DNA from: Rhodospirillaceae bacterium
Lineage (GTDB): Bacteria; Pseudomonadota; Alphaproteobacteria; UBA6615
Length of the DNA: 58,428 nucleotides
Reading direction: 5' to 3'
Assembly: GCA_018702955.1 (NCBI GenBank)
Contig: JABJEK010000053.1
Coordinates: 1-58,428, forward strand
Below the pieces are notes generated by a model. It worked only from the letters and a program-made list of their open reading frames with translations. It did no database searches and had not been told where the DNA came from. Positions 51,242 to 58,428 of the stretch are shown in pieces (the stretch's first letter is position 1; each line of letters opens with the position of its first letter). The position numbers and the translations under genes were made by a program.

Positions 51242-51535
51242 ATGGGGTTCTTCGCGGCGGCGTTCGTGCCGAGCTTTCTGGTCAGCCGGATTATCTTCCG
51301 GCTCACCAAGAAATGGGAGGGCAAGCTCTCCCGCCTCGTCGCCACGAATATCGCCTCGGCGATCATCTGCATCGCTGTTTTTCTGGCCGCCGGGGTCTGG
51401 TTCGCCGGCGGGTTCGAATTCCCCTGGCTGTTCGGCATTCTGAACTACGCTGCGGCGCAAGCGATCTGGTTGGCAGTGGATATTTACTCCGACTGGATCA
51501 ACGACCGCATCGAGGGTCGGGGTCAAAAGGCCTAG
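51242..51535 (+). CDS. Small hypothetical membrane protein
   Basis: This 97-residue protein has three hydrophobic regions (about 1-20, 32-55 and 62-80) around a cationic loop FRLTKKWEGKLSR. The ATG at 51242 has no strong ribosome-binding site; an in-frame TTG at 51224, with GAGG four bases before it, would add six residues and may be the actual start. A further in-frame ATG lies at 51173. It is followed 20 bp later by the flavin reductase gene on the same strand. I do not recognise the family. Confidence 0.55.
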   Translation: MGFFAAAFVPSFLVSRIIFRLTKKWEGKLSRLVATNIASAIICIAVFLAAGVWFAGGFEFPWLFGILNYAAAQAIWLAVDIYSDWINDRIEGRGQKA

Positions 51536-51555
51536 CAGCGAAGACACGGGAGCAC

Positions 51556-52068
51556 ATGATGGGAACGGACGGGACAGGCGCCAGCAACGCCGACATTGAT
51601 ATTGGCTCTTTCTGGCAGGCCGTCGGCCAGCGTGCGGTTGCGGCGACCATTGTCACCGCGCGCGGGAGCGCTGGACCGGCTGGTTTTCTCGGCCTTTCGG
51701 CCACCCATGTCTGTGCCGACCCGCCGACCATGTTGGTGTCGATCGACGCCCGCACATCCGCGCTCGGCGCCATCCGGGACTCCGGCCACTTCGCGATCAA
51801 TTATCTGCCACGCGGCGCCGAAGAGGTGGTCGATCTATTTTCCGGCAAGAGCGACGTCAAAGGCCCCGACCGGTTTGATGGCAACCGCTGGTCCGCGCTC
51901 GCGACCGGCGCACCGGTTTATAAGGGCGCCGTCGGCGTCATGGATTGCCGGCTCGAGGAAACCCTGGAACGCCACGGCACCATTCTGGCGATCGGCCATG
52001 TCGTCGCCATCGGCGGAGACCCCGAGGCAGCACCACTGGTGTATTTCCGCGGCGGTTATCTCGACTAG
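51556..52068 (+). CDS. Flavin reductase-like, FMN-binding split-barrel protein
   Basis: This 170-residue protein belongs to the flavin reductase family (HpaC/NtaB-like). FMN/FAD-binding features include the LSATHVCADPPTMLVSI stretch, where the family has SL(S)-x-DPP-x-V, and HFAINYLPRGAEEVVDLFSG. Such reductases supply reduced FMN to two-component monooxygenases. GGGAGC precedes the first of two adjacent ATG codons. The converging gene three bases away encodes an NtaA-type monooxygenase, a natural partner, but the two are on opposite strands, not in one operon. Confidence 0.9.
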   Translation: MMGTDGTGASNADIDIGSFWQAVGQRAVAATIVTARGSAGPAGFLGLSATHVCADPPTMLVSIDARTSALGAIRDSGHFAINYLPRGAEEVVDLFSGKSDVKGPDRFDGNRWSALATGAPVYKGAVGVMDCRLEETLERHGTILAIGHVVAIGGDPEAAPLVYFRGGYLD

Positions 52069-52071
52069 GGA

Positions 52072-53421
52072 TTATTGCGCGGCTTCGTCCGAGGCCACAA
52101 AGAACCGGTTCTCCGGGCGCGGCAGGCCCATATTCTCGCGTAGTGTCTTGCCGGCATATTCGCGCCGCAGCAGGCCGCGCCGCTGAAGCTCCGGCGCCAC
52201 CCGGTCCACAAACAGATCGAGCCCCTCAGGCAGGAACGGGAACATAATCGTAAACCCGTCGCACGCGTCGGTTTCGAGCCATTCCTCCATCTGGTCGGCA
52301 ATCGTCTCGGCCGTGCCGACCATGGCAAGACCCGAATAACCGCCCATCCGCTGGGCCAGCTGGCGCACGGTGAGGTTCTCCTGCTCGGCCATTTTGATTG
52401 CCCTCGCGCGCCCGCTCTTCGACGCGTTGCTCTCCGGGATATCTTCGGGCAGCGGGCCGTCGAGATCGAATGTGGAGGCGTCATGCCCGAGCTGAATTGA
52501 GAGCGAAGCGATCGCGCTATCAAGATGCACCTTCGAATCGAGGACCGCGCGTTTCTCACGCGCCTCTTCAACGCTGTCGCCAACGACCACGAGGCAGGCC
52601 GGCAAAATTTTCAGATGACCGGGGTTGCGCCCAAGCTTCGTCATCCGGCCTTTCACGTCGGCGTAGAATTCGCGCCCGTCCTCGATCGTCCGCTGGGCCG
52701 CAAAGATCGCCTCGGCGGTCTCGGCGGCGAGCTGACGCCCGGCCTCGGATCCCCCCGCCTGAACAATGAGCGGCCAGCCCTGAACCGGGCGCGCAACATG
52801 GAGCGGGCCGCGCACCGAGAAGAACTCACCCTTGTGATCGAGGGTATGAATTTTATCGGGATCGAAGAACACCCCGGATTCAACGTCACGGATAAAGGCA
52901 TCATCGGCCCAGCTATCCCAAAGGCCCGTGACCACATCGTAGAACTCGCGGGCCCGGGCGTAGCGCTCACCATGGTCGAGATGCTCCTCGAGACCGAAAT
53001 TCTTCGCCGCATCGGGGTTCGATGTGGTGACGATGTTCCAGCCTGCGCGTCCGCCGCTGATATGGTCGAGCGAGGCAAAGCGGCGCGCCACGTGAAACGG
53101 TTCATCAAAGGATGTCGAGCCGGTTGCGATCAGGCCGAGGTTTTCGGTGGCCATCGACAGCGCCGACAACAGGGTAAAGGGCTCGAACGAGGTCGCGGTC
53201 GAACTGCGCTTCAGGGCGTCCATCGGCATGTTCAGCATCGCCAGATGGTCGGCCATGAAGAAGGCGTCGAACTTCGCTTCTTCCAGGCGCTGGGCGAATT
53301 TCACGATCGCCGGAAAGTTGAAGTTGGCATCGGGTGTGCCGCCCGGATAGCGCCACGCACCGGTGTGGATGCTGATCGGGCGCATGAACGCCGCGAGATG
53401 CATTCGGCCGTTGTCTGTCAT
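52072..53421 (-). CDS. NtaA/SnaA/DszA-family FMN-dependent monooxygenase
   Basis: This 449-residue luciferase-like protein is in the nitrilotriacetate/pristinamycin/dibenzothiophene-sulfone monooxygenase group. The family start HLAAFMRPISIHTGAWRYPG, FMADHLAMLN, and the STSFDEPFHVARRFASLDH stretch are clear. These enzymes cleave C-N or C-S bonds with FMNH2 and O2. GAGGTAGCC precedes the ATG at 53421. The long amidase gene lies 71 bp upstream on the same strand, and the reductase candidate is convergent at its end. The xenobiotic or natural substrate is not evident. Confidence 0.94.
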   Translation of the reverse strand: MTDNGRMHLAAFMRPISIHTGAWRYPGGTPDANFNFPAIVKFAQRLEEAKFDAFFMADHLAMLNMPMDALKRSSTATSFEPFTLLSALSMATENLGLIATGSTSFDEPFHVARRFASLDHISGGRAGWNIVTTSNPDAAKNFGLEEHLDHGERYARAREFYDVVTGLWDSWADDAFIRDVESGVFFDPDKIHTLDHKGEFFSVRGPLHVARPVQGWPLIVQAGGSEAGRQLAAETAEAIFAAQRTIEDGREFYADVKGRMTKLGRNPGHLKILPACLVVVGDSVEEAREKRAVLDSKVHLDSAIASLSIQLGHDASTFDLDGPLPEDIPESNASKSGRARAIKMAEQENLTVRQLAQRMGGYSGLAMVGTAETIADQMEEWLETDACDGFTIMFPFLPEGLDLFVDRVAPELQRRGLLRREYAGKTLRENMGLPRPENRFFVASDEAAQ

Positions 53422-53492
53422 GGCTACCTCATTGGATTCCGGTCGGAGACGAAAAACAAAATAGTCCCCCAAGCCATGAGGTCAAAACGACA

Positions 53493-55814
53493 TTACAGCG
53501 CACCGAAGGCGGGCGGCGGCACACGGCGGTTCGAGGCCGCCTCGTAGGCCGACGCGACCTTCAGCGAAATATCCTCCATGCCCGGTTCGGCCCGGAAGGT
53601 CAGCGAGAAGGGCAACCCGGGTTCCGGCAGCTCCGTTGCGACATCGGAGTGATGGCTCTCGTAGCGCATGCCATCGTCGGACAGCTTGAACACCGGGTCA
53701 TAAACAGTGGTGACAAACCCGGCCGGGATCAGGACTTCCGTCAGGCCGGCGTTGGGCCCGTAGAGCGATTCCAGCGCCAGGTTGTTCGGCCCGCCCGCCG
53801 GCTGGTGCGCGCCACCGATGACGGCCGGTGCCCAGGGCGTGTGCAAGCGTACGAGGCAATCGAGCTTGTTCTCGAGAATTACCATCATGTCGATACGCCG
53901 CAACAACTCACGGAGCATGATGCGCTCGTCGACACCCTGGCGCTGCCCCAGCTTGTTGCGTGGATCGGCTGTCTCCTCCCAGTTTTTAAACCCGGCCCGG
54001 TGATCGTCGCCCCAGAATTTCGAGCGCTTGTTCAGTTCCGACCAGGTGGCGAGCGTCTCCTCGAAGCCCATGGCCGCCCAGTCGGTGCTGCGTCGCATCA
54101 GATACTGCGCGATGTGAAACTGGAACGTGTGGGCCAGCGCCTGAGGCTGGATGTTGCGGATGTCGAAATCTACTGGCGGCTCGATCCGGCCTTCCGACAG
54201 GCCGACGAAATACTCGATCGGCGTCATGTCACCGGACCCGAACACCTTGCCGGGCGCGAACTCGGTCGGCACGATCGCCGCCGCGAACTCGGGATATAGC
54301 GGCGTGCCATCGGGCTTCAGATAAAACATCAGATTGGGCATGAAGATGCCCACCATGCGGCAGAGTGCGGTACGGAAATCGACCGTCATCTGCTCACAGT
54401 CGGGGTCGGGTACCCAGCTGGAATGCGTGGATTCGACCAGGGTCGCCCCGAGTTTTTCGGCCAGCACCGCCTTGATCTCGGCTGCCGCCGCAGTCGTGAT
54501 CGGCCCTTCGGACTTCGAACCCGGCGTGGCGATCATGGACTCGCGGATGACGCCGATGCGCATCCCGGCGAGCGCCCCCGGCGCGCCGTCGGCGATGTGC
54601 TTGGCATAGCCGTCGAGCACCCCCGAACGGGGCACCGCCGTCCACGGGTCGCGCGGATCGTAGTAGCCGATCTCGGGGTCTTTCAGCGCATCGAGCACCT
54701 TGGCCGAATCCTCGACCCGCCGGCACAGGATGCCCGTGCGGTCGCACTGGATATCGGCACCGATCGCGTTGCCGTGAAACGAGATCAGCGCCTTGTGCGG
54801 CAGGATCAACGCGACCGAATTGTGATTGGCCGGCCCCCGGGTCGAAGCCCGCGTCTCCTCGCCGAGGCTCGCCATCACCAGGTTTGCCGAGACCGACACG
54901 CCGGACCCGGACGACGAGCCCAGCGAGGCCGCGCGCGTCGTATCGTATGGATTGGCCGGATTGCCGGCCCAGGTCGAACGCTGGTAGCCGACCGTCGACG
55001 GCAGCACCCGTTCGCGCTTATGCGGTCCGCCGGGGTCCCCCGCGCGACCGTTATATTCCGTCAGCACCGCCTTGGCGAAAATGATCGCGCCCTTGTTGCG
55101 TAGCTGCTCCACCAGCGTGTGATCGCGGGCCGGGAAGTCGATGTCGTAGGCGGCGTCGGCACCGCCGGTCGAGCGCATGTCCTTGGTGTCGAACGGGTCC
55201 TTGAACGAGAAGACCACGCCATACATCGGCATCGCATCAAGATCGGGGTTGGCTCCGTATTCGGCGTCGAGCTCGGCCGCGCGCTCTAACGCGTCGGGCA
55301 TCTGGCGAAACATCTCGCAGACCGGCGGTGCACCCGCCGGCAGCGGACCCTCGGACGGATGCCGGTCGAAATCGCCTTTGCAGGTGACCGACCGCTCGCC
55401 GCGGATGTTCAATGTCTGCAGGGCGTTGAGCTGCCCGCCCTTCGGAACACCGCGGAGCATACCGAACTGCTGCTGCGCGTCGGGGTCCGACGATGTGGGC
55501 TCCATGCGGCCATATTCCAGCGGCGGGCCGGCATACTTGTCGAGGTCGGGCAGAACATCAGACGCCGCCACGGTCTCGGTCGGAAATGTCAGGGAAGCCC
55601 CAGCGCGCACAGTGCCGGTCTCTTCGGGTACAGGCATACCATCTTCCGTGACAAGCACGCTCGCCACGCCGTTATAGGCCTTCGCCCGGTCGATATATTG
55701 CTGCACCACCGCGACCAACGTCGTGCTGCCATCACGGATGGCCGCGTGCAGATCATCGATCGTCGCTTCGACTACGTCGAACGACGCGTCGGATTTTCCT
55801 GGAACCTTGGCCAT
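53493..55814 (-). CDS. Long amidase-signature enzyme
   Basis: This 773-residue member of the amidase signature family is much longer than the usual 450-550 residues. About 130 extra residues (55-185) sit between the first helices and the catalytic Lys (K205 in FSFKDPFD). The cis-serine region GSSSGSGVSVSA (299-310) and the Ser nucleophile (S324 in GEETRASTRGPA) follow. At the nucleophile the common Gly-Gly is replaced by Arg-Ala (TRAS instead of TGGS). Amidases of this family hydrolyse aryl or aliphatic amides. GGGGGAAGTTC precedes the chosen ATG. It is upstream of the NtaA-type monooxygenase, suggesting amide breakdown feeding C-N oxidation. Confidence 0.87.
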   Translation of the reverse strand: MAKVPGKSDASFDVVEATIDDLHAAIRDGSTTLVAVVQQYIDRAKAYNGVASVLVTEDGMPVPEETGTVRAGASLTFPTETVAASDVLPDLDKYAGPPLEYGRMEPTSSDPDAQQQFGMLRGVPKGGQLNALQTLNIRGERSVTCKGDFDRHPSEGPLPAGAPPVCEMFRQMPDALERAAELDAEYGANPDLDAMPMYGVVFSFKDPFDTKDMRSTGGADAAYDIDFPARDHTLVEQLRNKGAIIFAKAVLTEYNGRAGDPGGPHKRERVLPSTVGYQRSTWAGNPANPYDTTRAASLGSSSGSGVSVSANLVMASLGEETRASTRGPANHNSVALILPHKALISFHGNAIGADIQCDRTGILCRRVEDSAKVLDALKDPEIGYYDPRDPWTAVPRSGVLDGYAKHIADGAPGALAGMRIGVIRESMIATPGSKSEGPITTAAAAEIKAVLAEKLGATLVESTHSSWVPDPDCEQMTVDFRTALCRMVGIFMPNLMFYLKPDGTPLYPEFAAAIVPTEFAPGKVFGSGDMTPIEYFVGLSEGRIEPPVDFDIRNIQPQALAHTFQFHIAQYLMRRSTDWAAMGFEETLATWSELNKRSKFWGDDHRAGFKNWEETADPRNKLGQRQGVDERIMLRELLRRIDMMVILENKLDCLVRLHTPWAPAVIGGAHQPAGGPNNLALESLYGPNAGLTEVLIPAGFVTTVYDPVFKLSDDGMRYESHHSDVATELPEPGLPFSLTFRAEPGMEDISLKVASAYEAASNRRVPPPAFGAL

Positions 55815-55927
55815 GAACTTCCCCCATCCAATTTTTCCAATAGTGGAATGGATAGGGGCAAAAATCCAGCGGCCAGAGCGTGCGGCATGACCGGGGCCGA
55901 CGCGGCCTCGATCATGCACAGACTCGC

Positions 55928-56380
55928 CTACTCAACCGGATGAAAATCGAATCCCTGGTCGGCGAAGAAGAAGAACTCACACGGCGTATCCGACACGCAC
56001 GCCGTGGCGTGTGCGGAACCCGCCGGCACATACCAGTACGACCCCGCGCCCAGTTCCGGCGCCGCTGTCTCGCCCTTGAACGGATTGGTCATCACGCCCT
56101 TTACGACGATGCCGTGATACGCCCCGGTGTGGGTATGCACGGGCGTGATGAAATTGGCCGGGAACTTGCCGAACGTCCCGTGCTGACCGGTCGCCCGGTC
56201 GCCGAACGCCGTGGCCATGCGGATGGCGGGATTGATGTTTTCGAAGTTCAGGCTGGCGGCGGGCATCGCGACTTCCTTCTTCTCGTCGAACGCTGAATCC
56301 GCCTGCGCGGCGATCGGCGACAAGGCCGCCTGCATGAGTACAGCCGCTACCGTTGAATACTCTCTGATCGATCGAACCAT
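55928..56380 (-). CDS. Exported cupin protein (DUF4437-like)
   Basis: This 150-residue exported cupin has a signal peptide ending near AALSPIAAQA and a cupin core with TPVHTHTGAYHGIVVKG as metal-binding motif and GSYWYVPAGSAHAT as the second. It resembles DUF4437-type cupins. AGGAGT eight bases before the ATG at 56380 sets the start. The divergent AraC-family gene across a 167-bp AT-rich spacer is a likely regulator, since AraC proteins often control a neighbouring gene. The activity and ligand are unknown. Confidence 0.85.
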   Translation of the reverse strand: MVRSIREYSTVAAVLMQAALSPIAAQADSAFDEKKEVAMPAASLNFENINPAIRMATAFGDRATGQHGTFGKFPANFITPVHTHTGAYHGIVVKGVMTNPFKGETAAPELGAGSYWYVPAGSAHATACVSDTPCEFFFFADQGFDFHPVE

Positions 56381-56547
56381 GGATCGACACTCCTGTGAAC
56401 GTTGAAAGGAGATACAACCATCTGTGAAAACATGAGCCAAAATAATGACTGTATTCGCGTATAAACAAACTTATCGTCCATTTTTCCGTCTGTTTTCGGA
56501 CATTAAATAGAGCTGCGACTATGCTACGCCGAACCACCGGGTAACCC
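56381..56547. promoter_or_regulatory. Divergent spacer between exported cupin and AraC genes
   Basis: The 167-bp spacer is notably AT-rich for this genome. It contains the pair TTTTTCCG and TTTTCGG in direct order near 56477-56497, and GTCC...GGAC flanks them. It would hold the promoters of both genes and perhaps an AraC operator. No motif is strong enough to name. Confidence 0.4.
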
Positions 56548-57465
56548 ATGACCGACACGCTGAGCGACGTGCTGCGCCTGATACGGCTGAAGAGCTGCGT
56601 GTACTTCGCGCGCGACTTCCGCGCCCCGTGGGGCATGGGCATGGACGGCGGTACGTTCGCCCAGTTCCATGCCGTGCTGCGTGGCAACTGCGTGGTCACC
56701 CACGCCGGCCGGTATATGTCCGGATCGGCGGGCGATGTCTTCCTGTTCCCTACGGGCGATGCCCATCAGATCGCGGATGCCCCCGACCGTGCCGCGGTGC
56801 CGGGGCCGACCTTCATGGAATCGCTGGCGACCGACACACCTCTGTTTATGGATGGCGGGGCGCCGACCCGCCTGCTTTGCGGCCACTATGAATACCGCAA
56901 CGATATCCGCCATCCGCTGATCGACGAACTGGCGCCGGTCATCCATATCCGGTCCTTTGACGATCAGGCGCCGGAAACATTGAACGGCGTCCTGCCCATG
57001 CTGGCGCGCGAACTTTCGGATGCGCGCCCGGGTGCGACAGCCGTTGCCGAGAAGCTGGCAGAAATTCTCCTGGTTCAGGTCATCCGCGCCCATTTCGAGC
57101 AGGCCCGCCATCGCGGCGGCGTGATCGCCGGTTTGCTGGACCCGAGACTGTCGAAGGCATTTACCCTGGTGCACAACGCCTATGCGCGGCATCTGACACT
57201 TGACGACTTGGCGGCCGCCGCCGGCATATCCCGCTCTGCCTTCGCCGCCCACTTCCGGGAGCACGCCGGCATGACGCCGGTCGCGTATCTGGCCGTCTGG
57301 CGCATGTGCATCGCGTTCGAACTCCTGACGTCTGATCGTTTACCGGTCGCGGAGGCGGCGCTGCGGGTGGGATATGATTCGGATATCGCGTTCGGCCGCG
57401 CATTCAAACGTCACTTCGGACAGACCCCCGGGGTGGTTCGCCGTCGCGCATCGATATCCGCCTAG
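56548..57465 (+). CDS. AraC family regulator with cupin sensor
   Basis: This 305-residue activator is of the AraC family with a cupin_6-type N-terminal ligand-binding domain (FAQFHAVLRGNCVVTH, FLFPTGDAHQIAD) and a double helix-turn-helix C terminus. The recognition region LTLDDLAAAAGISRSAFAAHF and the second helix-turn-helix, with RVGYDSDIAFGRAFKRHFG, are clear. It is divergent from the exported cupin gene and precedes the TRAP gene. It probably senses a small carbonyl or acid and controls one or both neighbours. Confidence 0.92.
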   Translation: MTDTLSDVLRLIRLKSCVYFARDFRAPWGMGMDGGTFAQFHAVLRGNCVVTHAGRYMSGSAGDVFLFPTGDAHQIADAPDRAAVPGPTFMESLATDTPLFMDGGAPTRLLCGHYEYRNDIRHPLIDELAPVIHIRSFDDQAPETLNGVLPMLARELSDARPGATAVAEKLAEILLVQVIRAHFEQARHRGGVIAGLLDPRLSKAFTLVHNAYARHLTLDDLAAAAGISRSAFAAHFREHAGMTPVAYLAVWRMCIAFELLTSDRLPVAEAALRVGYDSDIAFGRAFKRHFGQTPGVVRRRASISA

Positions 57466-57690
57466 ATGTTCACGATTCCGGGACTGGGGGTTCGTCCGCC
57501 CGCTGTGACAGAGACTTACGTACAGTTGTGCCTGAGGGGATCAGCTATCTCATGCAGACGGGTCGCCGGGAAGGCCCTATTGCTCTAGTCTTATATAACT
57601 ATAACGTCGGGTGGCGTGCGAACGCGCGAACCACCTCGCCAAAGTTCCAAAACGTTATTCATCCGTCGCATTACCTTGGGAGGAACCGCG

Positions 57691-58428
57691 ATGAAATACC
57701 TGAAGAACATGAAACTGGCCCTCGCCGCCGGCACGATCGCCGGCTCGATGGTCGCTGCGAGCGCCCCGTCGGTCGCGGACACGATCAACATCCGCATTGC
57801 GTCCGGCCATCCGCCGACCGTCGTGTATGCGGGCCTGATGAAGAATTTCTTCCAGCCCGAACTGAAGAAGGCCATCGAGGCCAAGACCGATCACACGGTC
57901 AACTTCATCGAGGGTTACAGCGGTTCGATCGTCAAGGTGTTCGACACCTTCGAAGGCGTCCAGAACGGCGTCGTCGACATCGGCGGCTTCTGCTACTGCT
58001 TCGAGGCTTCCAAGCTGCCGATGCACGCGTTCCAGATCATGCTGCCCTTCGGCACCATGGATCCGGTCCAGAGTGTCGCCGCAGCCGCGGAGATCTATGA
58101 GAAGTATCCGAGCCTGGGCAAGCGCTTCCAGGGCTTTGACCAGACCCTCCTCGCCATCATCGGCGACGGTGGCTACAACCTGGGCACCAACTTCCCCTGG
58201 AAGAAGCTCGAAGATCTCAAGGGTCACAAGATCCTGGGTGCGGGCCTCAACCTGAACTGGATGGAACAGGCCGGCATCGGCATCGTTCCGGTCACCGACG
58301 GTCTCCCGGGCTGGTACCAGAAGATCAAGACCGGTGTTGCCGAAGGCGGCATCATGTTCCCGAGCGCCTGGGGTCCTGTGTTCAAGCTGCATGAAGTCGG
58401 CAAGTACTACACGACCATCGGCTTCGGC
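57691..58428 (+). CDS. TRAP transporter substrate-binding protein DctP (3' end cut by window)
   Basis: At least 246 residues of a DctP-type binding protein are encoded and the frame is still open at the window end. The N terminus is a signal peptide (two Lys, a hydrophobic core, cleavage after SAPSVA). INIRIASGHPPTVVY starts the mature protein and SIVKVFDTFEGVQNGVVDIGG is the DctP core pattern. GGGAGGAACC precedes the ATG. TRAP systems import carboxylates using a sodium or proton gradient; the DctQ and DctM subunits would be expected beyond the window. The AraC gene upstream ends 225 bp earlier, in a spacer with an AT-rich patch near 57592-57604. Confidence 0.93.
   Translation, partial: MKYLKNMKLALAAGTIAGSMVAASAPSVADTINIRIASGHPPTVVYAGLMKNFFQPELKKAIEAKTDHTVNFIEGYSGSIVKVFDTFEGVQNGVVDIGGFCYCFEASKLPMHAFQIMLPFGTMDPVQSVAAAAEIYEKYPSLGKRFQGFDQTLLAIIGDGGYNLGTNFPWKKLEDLKGHKILGAGLNLNWMEQAGIGIVPVTDGLPGWYQKIKTGVAEGGIMFPSAWGPVFKLHEVGKYYTTIGFG

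Noticed and set aside
50842..51438. 198-codon minus-strand open frame
   Set aside because: It spans several unrelated genes on both strands, has no ribosome-binding site or family resemblance, and covers the EamA 3' end; the real minus-strand gene is the 43-residue one.

Overview
The window is GC-rich, densely coded DNA with no rRNA, phage, insertion sequence or CRISPR array. Gene content and order point to a free-living heterotrophic alphaproteobacterium, probably Rhodospirillales-like: YggT-DUF167-FolD, argG near rlmN and an IalB-type protein, NnrU, DUF3253, PAS_5-like and TRAP genes. The taxonomic call is inference from gene families; no marker gene is present. Many neighbours are translationally coupled by 4-bp ATGA or GTGA overlaps.

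Layout. 0-4.5 kb: an amidohydrolase converging on a glycine betaine/proline-type ABC importer. 4.5-16 kb: cupin, MFS transporter, tRNA-Ala(CGC), then a housekeeping block (YggT, DUF167, folD, DUF3253, NnrU, argG, rlmN, orphan HicA-like protein, IalB-like protein, SpoU methyltransferase, quinone oxidoreductase, methyltransferase). 16-17.6 kb: a truncated globin coupled to a PAS/class III adenylate cyclase. 17.7-23 kb: two coupled pairs of EamA transporters flanking a 3-oxoacid CoA-transferase operon. 23-28.7 kb: an accessory catabolic run (LLM flavoprotein, two alpha/beta hydrolases, SDR, predicted nuclease) plus a pterin dehydratase and a small zincin. 28.7-34.6 kb: FeS UDG-like protein, sirtuin, ThpR and arylesterase on the minus strand, divergent from a YbbA/YbbP-type ABC system. 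34.6-38.5 kb: a degenerate CDP-alcohol phosphotransferase-like membrane protein, a Bax-inhibitor-1 protein, an SDR and a GAF/HD-GYP protein. 38.5-42.6 kb: a catabolic island with an isomerase-thioesterase fusion, IclR regulator, OYE and hydroxyacyl-CoA dehydrogenase. 42.7-46.5 kb: a FecR protein with an (Asn-Gly)17 tail followed by a CHASE2 histidine kinase. 46.6-51.5 kb: DUF1330, cupin, a ParA/RHH/PAS_5 cluster, small membrane proteins and a fifth EamA transporter. 51.5-58.4 kb: flavin reductase, NtaA-type monooxygenase, long amidase, exported cupin with divergent AraC regulator, and a TRAP binding protein cut by the window end.

The strongest candidate for an undescribed system is the globin/adenylate cyclase pair, which looks like a two-gene gas-sensing cyclase. 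Next are the isomerase-thioesterase fusion, the ParA/RHH/PAS_5 cluster, the FecR/CHASE2 kinase pair and the catalytically degenerate CDP-alcohol phosphotransferase relative.
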